From: CAXBOO01 sp963977425
Lineage (GTDB): Bacteria; Bacteroidota; Bacteroidia; Flavobacteriales_D; Luteibaculaceae
Assembly (NCBI GenBank): GCA_963977425.1
Contig: CAXBOO010000003.1
Span: 124,001-188,000 of the forward strand
Reading direction: 5' to 3'
Length of the DNA stretch: 64,000 bases
The position numbers were made by a program, and so were the translations under genes. Below, piece by piece: positions 8,776 to 17,713 of the stretch (positions within the stretch are counted from its first letter, which is position 1; every line of letters starts with the position of its first letter). The notes under the pieces were generated by a model that saw only the letters and a program-made list of their open reading frames with translations, had not been told where the DNA came from and ran no database searches.

Positions 8776-11538
8776 ATGCGCTTATTTCTACTTACGCTTC
8801 TATTTACTTTCTCAATTATAGCAGTAAACGCGCAAAAACTAGCTGTTTACTTTCCTTATTACCGCAGTGTTCAGCAAGTTGATGCTATTCAATACGATAA
8901 AGTAACCGACGTTATTTATGCATTTGCTAAACCAACGGCATCGGGGAGTAGCGAATTACTTGCGCCAGAAATATTTGACGCCTTGCGTTTGAAATGCAGT
9001 CAAAACTCAGTTCCTTTTCATTTGGGAATGGGAGGTTATGGTTTGTCTGATAACTTTAGAGTAATTGCGGCTGATGCCAATCTAAGAAGCACTTTTGCAC
9101 AACATTGTGCTGCTTTGTGTACCCAGTACAATTTGGCTGGTATTGATATCGATTGGGAATTTCCATCACCAAGTGAAGTAGATAATGTAAATCTTTTGTT
9201 AGAGGCCATTCAAAACGAATTAGAGTCTATTTCAACACCACAAAACCATATTGAGTTGTCAGTAGCCGTAGGCGGTGATCAAGGACATACAAATTACTTT
9301 AAGGCAGGTTTTTCTGATTATGTAGATTATGTAAGCATCATGGCTTACGATGCACCAATAGGAACGTGGGGGCATCATTCTTCTATGGCTTTTATGAACA
9401 ATGCAATTGATGTTTGGAAAGGAATGGGTGTACCGTTATCCAAAATGTTGGTTGGGGTTCCGTTTTATGGACGCTGTGCTGGAGAAGCATCGTATGCTGA
9501 TATTTCGGCATCAAATCCTGCAACTGCTTTTGTTAGCGATAATTTTAATGGATATTGTTATAATGGCAAACCAACCTTAAGTGCTAAAACTGATACAGTT
9601 ATGACTAAAGGTTGTGCAGGCATGATGGTTTGGGAAGTATCTCACGATAGAAGCGATCAGTATTCACTTTTATCGGTTATTGATGAAACACTTTCAAAAT
9701 ACGAATGCCCAGTTCCTGCATTGATAATGGATTCGATCTACAGACATTGCGACTCATTCTCGGCTACATTAATAAGCAATGTTTCTGAAGCAACCGGCCG
9801 TGTATTCTCATGGTATGCAAATGGAATCTTACTCTATTCAGGGCCTGAAAACGAGTATACTACAAGTGAAACTGGACAATTTGAACTCAAAGTTGAAGAA
9901 TCAGAATGTTCAAAAACCGTGCTTTTTGAAGTGGTTCGATCCATGGATTTATCGGATGTTCCTTCAACAATTATATTATGTAATCCTGGAATAGACACTG
10001 TTTTTTCGCCTTACTTAATTGAAAATGGATTCAAAACCATTTGGGAATTCAATAACGAAACAACATCAATTAATACTGATTTTCAAGAAGTATTACAACC
10101 TGGTGCATATAAACTCACTGTATTTTCTTCATATTGTCCTTCGGTTGAAAAATACATACAAGTAAGTAATGCAGGTCCACAAGTTACCGCTAGAACAGTT
10201 TGTGAAGGAAATATTGAACTGTTATATTCTGAATCAGAAAATTTAGAGTTAGTATGGTATTACGATAAAAACGATCAGCAAGCCTTCTTTGAAGGAGATA
10301 CTCTGACCTATGTTGCGGTAGAAAGTGACACGCTTTATTATGAAGAAAAAAGCACTTTTGAGTCATTGGTATTCAGTGAAATTGAATCTGGGTTTAATCA
10401 AAATGCAACCTTTTATGGGACTAAATTCTCAATTACTAATACAGCACATTTAAGTTCCTTCGATGTTGTTACTATAGCCAACGGATTAGCTGAATTTACT
10501 ATTCTAAACCAAAATCTAGATACTGTTCACAGTACAAGTACCAATGTCGTAAATGGATTGAATACCATATTGGTTGATTGGAATTTAACAACAGGCACTT
10601 ATTACTTAGTATGTACAGAATCGCCAGCAGGACAATTGAAACTGTTTAGCACATACAGCGCTAGCGATATTGTTGTAGGAAACGTTACTCTTCATTCGGG
10701 TGTTTACAATTCCTTTGCTGTGCCAGCATACAGTGGCAAATCAGAATATTTTGGTTTTTTCAATGAAATCACCTTTGAAAGTGGATCACAGATTCAATGC
10801 GAAAGAAAAGCGGTAGTAATTACTGCTGAGGAATGTATTACTTGTATACCTGGAGAATTTAGCTTGAACAACTTATTAATGACATATGGCGATCCTGCTG
10901 TAAAGGTTAAGCCCAATTACCAAGGAGTTAACGATTTGTATTTTTACACAAATGAAGCTATAGTAAGCTTTACAAACGATTTCGCAAAACCATTGAGCAT
11001 TGGTAGTACAACGTATTATGTAGCAGAAATCTGCAATGGAGATACGATACAGATTGTTTCGGCTCAGATTTTAGTGCAAAAAGCCAACTTGTCTATTACG
11101 GCTATTAACGATACTATTGAACAAAATGGCAATCTCCCACAATCTATAGTTATCAACTATTCGGGATTTAAAAATGGAGATACTAAGAACGATTTGATCC
11201 AATTACCTGAATTTATTCAAAGTACAGATGGAAAAGTAGTAGGGCGGTTTGAGTATACAAAAACACAAGATGCCATTTCCAACTATTACAATTTAGCCTA
11301 TTCAATTGGTGGTCTTTTGGTGACATCGACTGTTGGATTAGATGGTACCAAATCAGAACAGAACCAGTTGCATCGTACAAGCAGTGGAAATAGGTTGAGC
11401 ATTATAACTCCAACTAGATTAACGGCATATTCTGTAAATGGAAAATGGCTGTGGAATAAATATTTTGAAATTGGAACTTATACAATACCTCTAGAAGTGT
11501 ACTTTATGGTTGATTCAAAAAATAGCGTTTTGAGATAG
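8776..11538 (+). CDS. Secreted GH18 chitinase-like protein with C-terminal Ig-like and MBG modules
   Basis: 920 residues with a signal peptide ending VNAQ (20). Residues about 22-310 form a glycoside hydrolase 18 barrel with the catalytic series AGIDIDWEF (Asp124, Asp126, Glu128), consistent with retaining hydrolysis of beta-1,4-GlcNAc polymers; MAYDAP and the late Trp (MMVWEVSHD) also fit. Next come Cys-bearing Ig/PKD-like segments (about 315-480), a beta-sandwich region, and an MBG-like module (about 760-850, SITAINDTIEQNG). The last 60 residues (LTAYSVNGKWLW, then FEIGTYTIPLE) look like a degenerate T9SS type A tail. Chitin or peptidoglycan-type glycans are the likely substrate. The next gene starts 4 bases later. 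Confidence 0.85.
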   Translation: MRLFLLTLLFTFSIIAVNAQKLAVYFPYYRSVQQVDAIQYDKVTDVIYAFAKPTASGSSELLAPEIFDALRLKCSQNSVPFHLGMGGYGLSDNFRVIAADANLRSTFAQHCAALCTQYNLAGIDIDWEFPSPSEVDNVNLLLEAIQNELESISTPQNHIELSVAVGGDQGHTNYFKAGFSDYVDYVSIMAYDAPIGTWGHHSSMAFMNNAIDVWKGMGVPLSKMLVGVPFYGRCAGEASYADISASNPATAFVSDNFNGYCYNGKPTLSAKTDTVMTKGCAGMMVWEVSHDRSDQYSLLSVIDETLSKYECPVPALIMDSIYRHCDSFSATLISNVSEATGRVFSWYANGILLYSGPENEYTTSETGQFELKVEESECSKTVLFEVVRSMDLSDVPSTIILCNPGIDTVFSPYLIENGFKTIWEFNNETTSINTDFQEVLQPGAYKLTVFSSYCPSVEKYIQVSNAGPQVTARTVCEGNIELLYSESENLELVWYYDKNDQQAFFEGDTLTYVAVESDTLYYEEKSTFESLVFSEIESGFNQNATFYGTKFSITNTAHLSSFDVVTIANGLAEFTILNQNLDTVHSTSTNVVNGLNTILVDWNLTTGTYYLVCTESPAGQLKLFSTYSASDIVVGNVTLHSGVYNSFAVPAYSGKSEYFGFFNEITFESGSQIQCERKAVVITAEECITCIPGEFSLNNLLMTYGDPAVKVKPNYQGVNDLYFYTNEAIVSFTNDFAKPLSIGSTTYYVAEICNGDTIQIVSAQILVQKANLSITAINDTIEQNGNLPQSIVINYSGFKNGDTKNDLIQLPEFIQSTDGKVVGRFEYTKTQDAISNYYNLAYSIGGLLVTSTVGLDGTKSEQNQLHRTSSGNRLSIITPTRLTAYSVNGKWLWNKYFEIGTYTIPLEVYFMVDSKNSVLR

Positions 11539-11542
11539 TAGC

Positions 11543-12178
11543 ATGAGTAAAGACAAGTACCAAGAAACATTTGAAACTTGGAATAAGATTGCAGGTATGT
11601 ATGAAGAAAAATTCATGCATTTGGATATTTACAATCAAGCATACGATGCTTTTCTAAATAGGTTAAACAATTCTAATCCTACTATTCTAGAAATTGGCTG
11701 TGGCCCTGGCAACATTAGCAAATACCTACTTTCAAATAAAGAAATGCAGCTACTTGGTTTAGATATTTCGTCCAATATGGTTGCACTTGCACAAAAGAAT
11801 AACCCTACAGCTGAATTCAAGGTTTTCGATGCTCGAAATTTACACTCAATTAAGGGTACATTCAATGCCATTGTATGTGGATTTACAATGCCATATTTAT
11901 CTCACAACGATTGTATGAAGTTTTTCACTGATTGTTACAATGTTTTGCATCATTCAGGAATATTGTTTTTAAGTTTTGTCGATGGCGATTACAACCAGTC
12001 AGGTTACATAAATGGTAGTACAGGCGATAGGGCATATTTTTACTATCACAACCAAACAACGATTATTAACGAGCTTAAAAAGCAATTGTTTGTGGTATTA
12101 GATACAATTGTGGTAGACTACAACAAAAGTGAAGGTGTAATTGAAAAACATGTAACTCTCATCTTGGAAAAAGAATGA
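11543..12178 (+). CDS. Class I SAM-dependent methyltransferase
   Basis: 211 residues. Motif I, ILEIGCGPGNISKYL (about 50-64), binds S-adenosylmethionine; an acidic residue ends strand 2 (LLGLDISSNM), and AIVCGFTMPYLS occupies the motif IV region. No substrate-specific domain is visible, so the methyl acceptor is unknown; small-molecule methyltransferases of this size are common. It starts only 4 bases after the chitinase-like gene, suggesting co-transcription, although no functional link is evident. Confidence 0.85.
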   Translation: MSKDKYQETFETWNKIAGMYEEKFMHLDIYNQAYDAFLNRLNNSNPTILEIGCGPGNISKYLLSNKEMQLLGLDISSNMVALAQKNNPTAEFKVFDARNLHSIKGTFNAIVCGFTMPYLSHNDCMKFFTDCYNVLHHSGILFLSFVDGDYNQSGYINGSTGDRAYFYYHNQTTIINELKKQLFVVLDTIVVDYNKSEGVIEKHVTLILEKE

Positions 12179-12382
12179 GATGCTAAAGGAATTAGCAATT
12201 ATGTTAAAAGTCAAAAAACAGCTTACACAAACCTATATTTCATCTATCTAGTAAAAGTTTCACTCGTAAAGATGTGTTTATCAACTTGTTAAAAGATTAA
12301 AAACTAGGTCTCCGTTCATCATTTCATCAATTTTAATCAGATTGATTTAGACTATTCTTACGTTCTAACTTTTTTGAAAACG

Positions 12383-13414
12383 ATGAAGAACTTTTTTTTG
12401 TGGTGTGCCGGAAGTGATAAATATGCATTAAAACATTGCCCTAATTCGGAAGAGATTAAACATTGTGGTATAGGAGCATTGGTTTTAGTTCCAGCAATTC
12501 TTGCTTTTTTCTCAATGAGTTACGCCTTGTCAACCATAAGTTTATTGCAAGACAATGGCATTGTGTATTGGGGTGGAGGTCTTATATGGGCTTTAATAAT
12601 CTTTGCATTTGACCGTTACATCGTTTCATCACACCGAAAAAGGCCATCGCATAAAGAAGAACTTAAAAACCCCATATTCTATCTCCGTTTTGTATTCGCT
12701 ATGATTCTAGGAATTGTGGTTTCCCATCCAATTGTTATGATGTATTTTGATGGAAGCATCGAAGATCAGATTAAGGAAAATATTGTAGCCGAAAAAAGTA
12801 GAATAGATAGTTTATACAATGCAAAAATTGAATGGGAAGAAGCAAAAATAGCTACGGTAGACAGTAATTATACAGCGAAAGAAGGCAAACGCGATAAACA
12901 AGCATTATTGGTTGCAAAGGAAATTGATGGAGATGTATTTGAAGATTTGCAAGACGGCAAACTAACTACAGGATTTGCAGGTAAAGGCCCAGCTGCTGAA
13001 AACAAAATTCAACATCTACAAAAATTAGACGGTGAATTGAAAGGTCTAAAACAAGAAGGCATTCAACAAAAACAATTGCTTCAAAACAACATATCTACTT
13101 TGCGATTGGCTAGAGATAGTACCATTTTAGCTTACACAGTTTCATATGATTATTTGCAAAGAGAATTGGCACTTCAGCAATTGAAAAAAGAAAACAGCAT
13201 TGTAGGTATGACTCAGTTTATGCTCATGTTATTGCTCATATTAGTCGATATGTTGCCTGTCATATTCAAAACGTTTTCTCCTTTTGGTTTATACGACAAA
13301 ATGTTACTGGATAACTTGTTATTAAGCCCTATGTTAAATTCTGATGGACGTAAAAAGGCTTTAGAGAATAATTATGACTTCTATAATTCTGCATCTATTA
13401 TTCGGAAAGAATAA
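12383..13414 (+). CDS. DUF4407 polytopic membrane protein with coiled-coil insert
   Basis: 343 residues from the ATG at 12383; a TTG nine bases upstream in frame is less likely. Three N-terminal membrane segments contain the family motif GGGLIWALIIFAFDRYIVS. A periplasmic-type charged helical stretch (about 130-270, rich in Lys/Glu/Gln, KLDGELKGLKQEGIQQKQ) precedes a last membrane helix (FMLMLLLILVDMLPVIFKTF). This order is typical of DUF4407, found mainly in Bacteroidota and Cyanobacteria, with no established role. The preceding 195 bases hold no convincing promoter. Confidence 0.82.
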   Translation: MKNFFLWCAGSDKYALKHCPNSEEIKHCGIGALVLVPAILAFFSMSYALSTISLLQDNGIVYWGGGLIWALIIFAFDRYIVSSHRKRPSHKEELKNPIFYLRFVFAMILGIVVSHPIVMMYFDGSIEDQIKENIVAEKSRIDSLYNAKIEWEEAKIATVDSNYTAKEGKRDKQALLVAKEIDGDVFEDLQDGKLTTGFAGKGPAAENKIQHLQKLDGELKGLKQEGIQQKQLLQNNISTLRLARDSTILAYTVSYDYLQRELALQQLKKENSIVGMTQFMLMLLLILVDMLPVIFKTFSPFGLYDKMLLDNLLLSPMLNSDGRKKALENNYDFYNSASIIRKE

Positions 13415-13482
13415 GTATTAAAAAAACATCCACTATAAATGACAGAACCATTAAAAAGTAATGCTGGTAGATAAGCAGTCAA

Positions 13483-14991
13483 TCATTTAATCAACTGGTT
13501 GTACGCTTTACTTTCTGCATAATTCCAAGAAAGCCATGTTTTATTTTCCCATTTAGAAATAAATTTATGCTTTTTATTTTCCATCATTTCCATATAGGTT
13601 TCATAATTCATGTAGTACGATCTCTGGCCTACTTTGGCATTGTTCAAACCCTCTATTTCTTTCAATTCATCTTCGCTTTTAATTAAAAGAGGCAAGCTTT
13701 TATTTTCCATTCTCGACAAGAAATTGAAATGTGTAAAAGCTGTTTCTTTATGAGAGAAATTGTACTGTATTATAATGTTATCCCAAGGAATAAGTGAGCA
13801 AATAAATAATGCAATATAAAGTGCTAAAGCATTCATTCTTAGTACATAAAATAACGATTTTGTTTTCATTACTTTTATAGTAACTACCACTAATGCAAAC
13901 AATGTAAGCATGAGAAATACGAGTACTGCGATGCGTTTGTATGCCAAAGCGAAATGCTGTATGTAATGATAGTTTCTAATGCCAACAGATATGGTTAATA
14001 CCATGTTTTGTACTAACCAGGCATAACTTAATTTCTTCAAAAATGTATTCTTGGAATAGAAATTAAGATTTTCTCGAAATGAATAAAGTACCAACATAAA
14101 CGAAAGAAGAATTGAGAAAATGAGCAAGTAAGTACCTTCATGTACAAACTGTTTTAAATATTGACCATTCCATTCAAAGTCAAACCATACCCATTGAATA
14201 TCGATGATGTTAACTATCAGTAACAATACATTAAGCCCAAAAAACAGAAAAACAGCAGCTTTGTATTCGTTTTTCAAACCATTAGGATTGAATTTGGGCC
14301 ATCTTTTGCGTTTTCGAAACAATACGTCAGAACTTGAATTCAAAGCCGAAGAAATAGAATTTGATTTACTGTAAACCAACGCGAAAACGGAAATGAATAA
14401 GCACAATATGAATGTAAAAATCAATGCGAAATTCAAATTGGATTGCAACCAAATGAACGGAGGCTCAATCCAATAGGCAACAGATGAAACCAAAGCATCA
14501 AATTTCGAATTTGAACCACGGTATATACCCAAGAAAATGAATATTATTAGGAGTGGAACAATGAACAAAGCCACTTTTTTAAAACCTTTTACAAACTTAG
14601 ATTTTGAAGTTTTATCTTCTTGTTTGAACTGTCTTAAGTAGGCAAAAGGAGCTTTGAAAATCGAATAAAAAAATGAGCCAAGTGCATGGGGAAGAGATTT
14701 AGTGTTTCCTAAAGCAATTGATCCAACTAAGCAGGCGAAAAATAGCCAGTTGACTAAATAAACCAAAACGGTATAAATGATGATGCCAAATAATGCTGTT
14801 GTGCAATAGGCTATATAAAATAAGGTAAGTTGATTTTTTCCTAATGTTACTTGTTTCGTCACTACCAAGGTTATTGCAAATAATGATTGAGCAATGAAAA
14901 GATTCAATCCTATTTGTTGCTTGTAAAACAAAAAAGTGAAAATAACAGCAAAAATTAGAGGGATGTATTTATTGATTTTTTGAATCGACAT
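13483..14991 (-). CDS. DUF4153/DUF4173-like polytopic membrane protein
   Basis: 502 residues from the ATG at 14991 (MSIQKINKYIPL); an in-frame TTG ten codons upstream is not needed. About twelve hydrophobic segments span the protein, with a basic loop near residues 125-145 (RQFKQEDKTSKSKFVKGFKK). The segment GIYRGSNSKFDALV and the C-terminal soluble tail (about 420-502) fit the DUF4153/DUF4173 group of Bacteroidota. Function is unknown. It is transcribed away from the following helicase gene; the 183-base gap between them must hold both promoters. Confidence 0.65.
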   Translation of the reverse strand: MSIQKINKYIPLIFAVIFTFLFYKQQIGLNLFIAQSLFAITLVVTKQVTLGKNQLTLFYIAYCTTALFGIIIYTVLVYLVNWLFFACLVGSIALGNTKSLPHALGSFFYSIFKAPFAYLRQFKQEDKTSKSKFVKGFKKVALFIVPLLIIFIFLGIYRGSNSKFDALVSSVAYWIEPPFIWLQSNLNFALIFTFILCLFISVFALVYSKSNSISSALNSSSDVLFRKRKRWPKFNPNGLKNEYKAAVFLFFGLNVLLLIVNIIDIQWVWFDFEWNGQYLKQFVHEGTYLLIFSILLSFMLVLYSFRENLNFYSKNTFLKKLSYAWLVQNMVLTISVGIRNYHYIQHFALAYKRIAVLVFLMLTLFALVVVTIKVMKTKSLFYVLRMNALALYIALFICSLIPWDNIIIQYNFSHKETAFTHFNFLSRMENKSLPLLIKSEDELKEIEGLNNAKVGQRSYYMNYETYMEMMENKKHKFISKWENKTWLSWNYAESKAYNQLIK

Positions 14992-15151
14992 GGTAAGATT
15001 TGAATAATTTGAAATGTACAACGGGTATTTTTAGTCGATATTTTTAATGCAATAAAATATTTTATATGAAGTTTTAAAGCTTTTATTTTATTCTTTTCAT
15101 CAAAAAGGAAACATAAAGTAAGTTGGTTCTATTTAACCGCTCTTTATATCC

Positions 15152-15159
15152 TATTTTTG
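15152..15159 (+). promoter_or_regulatory. Candidate -7 promoter element of the DEAD-box helicase gene
   Basis: TATTTTTG matches the Bacteroidota -7 consensus TAnnTTTG exactly, 15 bases before the ATG. A possible -33 TTG at 15124 is 25 bases away, slightly long, so support is partial. Confidence 0.45.
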
Positions 15160-15174
15160 CATCAAATTATAGTC

Positions 15175-16299
15175 ATGCAGCAAAATTTTTCTGATTTAGG
15201 TATAAGCAACGATCTTATTAAAGGTCTTAAGGAATTGGGTATCGTTACTCCAACAGAAATACAAGCTCAGGCTATTCCGGTATTGTTAAATGGAATAACC
15301 GATTTAGTTGGTCAAGCACAAACTGGCACAGGTAAAACAGCCGCTTATGGTTTGCCTATTTTAAGTAAAGTGAATCCTAAAAAAGGAAAAATTCAAGCTT
15401 TGATTCTTTGCCCAACTAGAGAATTGGGGCAGCAGGTTGCCAAGCAATTGTTTCGTTTCACAAAATACACTGAAAAGATTTTTACTGAAGCAGTATACGG
15501 TGGCGCTCCAATCGAACGTCAAATTTCTGCATTAAGAAGACCAACACATATCGTAGTGGCTACTCCAGGCCGTTTGTTGGATTTACACTTAAGAAAAGCC
15601 ATCGATTTATCAGAAGTAGAAACAATAGTTTTGGATGAAGCGGATGAAATGCTGAGTATGGGTTTCAAAAAGGAACTGGATCAAATTTTATCACTTATTC
15701 CAAATGCACAATCTAAATGGTTGTTTTCTGCAACCATGCCACAAGGCATTCAAGAAATTGTAAGTAAGCACTTAAATAAAGATGCCCATAGGATTGAAGT
15801 AAACCCTAAAAGTGTGGTTAACAATAAGATTGAACACCAATATGTTGTATGCGATGAAGGGGAAAAGTTGAACGCATTGGTTCAATTTTTAAAAACACAA
15901 AAAGAGGAGCGAGGAGTAGTTTTTTGTAAAACAAAAGCTGATGCTAAAAAATTAGCGCTTCAACTTATAGCTAAAAATATTTCTGGCGATGCAATTCACG
16001 GAGATTTGCTTCAAAAAGAACGCGATAAAGTTATGCGTGCTTTTAAAAATACTTCTTTACAAGTTTTGGTTGCTACAGATATAGCTGCACGTGGATTGGA
16101 TATTGAAGCATTGGCTTACGTAGTTCATTATCAATTGCCAGACAAAGAAGAATTCTATACCCACCGTAGTGGAAGAACTGCTAGGGCAGGTAGAGAAGGA
16201 TTGTCTTTAGCTATAGTTACTCCTAGAGAATCTAAAAATATAGCTTATCTCCAAAAGAATTTAGGTATCGTATTCAGTCAAGTAAAAAGAGTGCTTTAA
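15175..16299 (+). CDS. DEAD-box ATP-dependent RNA helicase
   Basis: 374 residues from the ATG at 15175; the in-frame TTG at 15157 overlaps the promoter element and is rejected. Helicase motifs run in order: Q motif (TPTEIQ), motif I AQTGTGKT (48-55), PTRELG, TPGRLLD, DEAD, SAT, and in the second RecA domain IAARGLDIE and HRSGRTARAG. There is almost no C-terminal extension, so substrate specificity must come from the core or partners. Likely roles are RNA unwinding in ribosome assembly or cold adaptation. Its 3' end overlaps a convergent paralogous helicase gene by four bases. Confidence 0.93.
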   Translation: MQQNFSDLGISNDLIKGLKELGIVTPTEIQAQAIPVLLNGITDLVGQAQTGTGKTAAYGLPILSKVNPKKGKIQALILCPTRELGQQVAKQLFRFTKYTEKIFTEAVYGGAPIERQISALRRPTHIVVATPGRLLDLHLRKAIDLSEVETIVLDEADEMLSMGFKKELDQILSLIPNAQSKWLFSATMPQGIQEIVSKHLNKDAHRIEVNPKSVVNNKIEHQYVVCDEGEKLNALVQFLKTQKEERGVVFCKTKADAKKLALQLIAKNISGDAIHGDLLQKERDKVMRAFKNTSLQVLVATDIAARGLDIEALAYVVHYQLPDKEEFYTHRSGRTARAGREGLSLAIVTPRESKNIAYLQKNLGIVFSQVKRVL

Positions 16300-17549
16300 T
16301 TCTCTTTTTTAGGTTGTGGATTATTCGGTTTTGACCCTCCATTTGGCTTTCCGCCTTTTGGTGGGAATTTGCGTTTGTTTTTTGGCTTTTTCTTTGGAGC
16401 ATCAGACCATTCAGGACCAACACCAATTTCTGCTGGAATAGGTTCTTTAGGCAATTCCATATCGATCAATTTTTCAATACGGCGTAGCTTAGGCATGTCT
16501 TTAGGGTTAACCAAAGTAAATGCTTCACCTTTGGTGTTTGCACGAGCTGTACGGCCTACACGGTGCACATAATCTTCGGCATCGTTAGGACAATCGTAAT
16601 TAACAACCATATTGATTTCCTTAATATCAATACCACGACTCATTACGTCGGTTGCTACTAATATGCGGACTTGTTTCGATCTAAAGCCTCTTAATACTTC
16701 TTCACGTTTGTCTTGTTCTAAGTTGGACGATATACCGCGAGCTTCAAGTTTGTTTTTTCTTAAAGCTTGTACAATTTCAGATACACGAGCTTTAGATGAA
16801 GTAAATACAATGATACTGTCATAATCCTTACGTTCCGACAGAAGGTGCGTTAGAACCTGAACTTTTTGTGTATCAAAGCATAAATGAACCATTTGTTTAA
16901 CTCCAGCAGCTGGTTTGGATATAGACAATGATATTTCTTCTGGATTATTTAAAATCTTACTAGCTAATCCATGTATGCTTTTAGGCATGGTAGCGCTGAA
17001 CATCAAAGTTTGACGGTTTTTAGGCAAATAAGAAATGATTTTTTGCAAATCATCTATAAAGCCCATATCCAACATACGGTCGGCTTCATCCAATACCAAA
17101 TGTTTTAGTGTCTTGAAATTCCCAAAGCCCATTTTCATGAACGATAGAAGTTTACCTGGCGTTGCTACTATGATGTCAGTACCATTGTTTAAAGCGGTTT
17201 TTTGAATTTCCCAATCTTTTCCGTCTCCACCACCATAAATAGTAGTTGACCCAACAGATACAAAGTAAGAAAGACCTTGAATTTGTTGTTCAATTTGAAT
17301 AGCCAACTCACGCGTAGGTACAATGATGAGTGTATCTATACTGTTGTCTGGTTTATCTACCAATTTATTGAGGATAGGCAACACAAAAGCACCTGTTTTA
17401 CCTGTTCCTGTTTGGGCGCAAGCAATAAGGTCTTTGTTATCGAGTATCATCGGAATGGCCTTTTCTTGAATAGGCGTTGCATTCTCGAAGCCCATATATG
17501 ATATAGCTTCTAGTACTCTATCGTCAAGCTTTAATTCGGTAAATTTCAT
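16296..17549 (-). CDS. DEAD-box ATP-dependent RNA helicase, RhlE type
   Basis: 417 residues. All core motifs are present: Q motif (TPIQ), AQTGTGKT, PTRELAIQ, TPGKL, DEAD, SAT, VMSRGIDIK and HRVGRTARA. Unlike its neighbour it ends in a Lys/Pro/Gly-rich basic tail (about 375-417, KKKPKNKRKFPPKGG), typical of RhlE-like proteins that use the tail to hold structured RNA. It converges on the other helicase gene; the palindrome TTAA at 16296-16299 supplies both TAA stop codons. The core matches RhlE best, but the symbol is not assigned. Confidence 0.92.
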   Translation of the reverse strand: MKFTELKLDDRVLEAISYMGFENATPIQEKAIPMILDNKDLIACAQTGTGKTGAFVLPILNKLVDKPDNSIDTLIIVPTRELAIQIEQQIQGLSYFVSVGSTTIYGGGDGKDWEIQKTALNNGTDIIVATPGKLLSFMKMGFGNFKTLKHLVLDEADRMLDMGFIDDLQKIISYLPKNRQTLMFSATMPKSIHGLASKILNNPEEISLSISKPAAGVKQMVHLCFDTQKVQVLTHLLSERKDYDSIIVFTSSKARVSEIVQALRKNKLEARGISSNLEQDKREEVLRGFRSKQVRILVATDVMSRGIDIKEINMVVNYDCPNDAEDYVHRVGRTARANTKGEAFTLVNPKDMPKLRRIEKLIDMELPKEPIPAEIGVGPEWSDAPKKKPKNKRKFPPKGGKPNGGSKPNNPQPKKEN

Positions 17550-17653
17550 CTGAGGTTGAAACTACGCATTTCAAGGCGTTTGTAGGTATGCTTTAGACAG
17601 ATTTTATTGACGGGTTAACGTCGATAAAAAATACTACTGACAATTTTAAAACT

Positions 17654-17689
17654 AAAAAAGGGGAGAGCCATATTGACTTTCCCCTTTTG
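17654..17689 (-). terminator. Terminator of the adhesin-SprF-OmpA operon
   Basis: The arms AAAAGGGGA and TCCCCTTTT pair perfectly around a 15-base loop. On the minus strand the hairpin is followed by six T, placed 25 bases after the stop of the OmpA/PD40 gene. Confidence 0.85.
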
Positions 17690-17713
17690 AATTGGATGAT
17701 ATATGTTGAGTTA

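Noticed and set aside
14991..15021. Extended starts from TTG or GTG (also at 12374, 15157, 33979, 35689, 36197, 38934, 44146, 49539, 59388, 61229)
   Set aside because: In each case a downstream ATG gives the family's expected N-terminus or signal peptide, and several extensions run through promoter elements.
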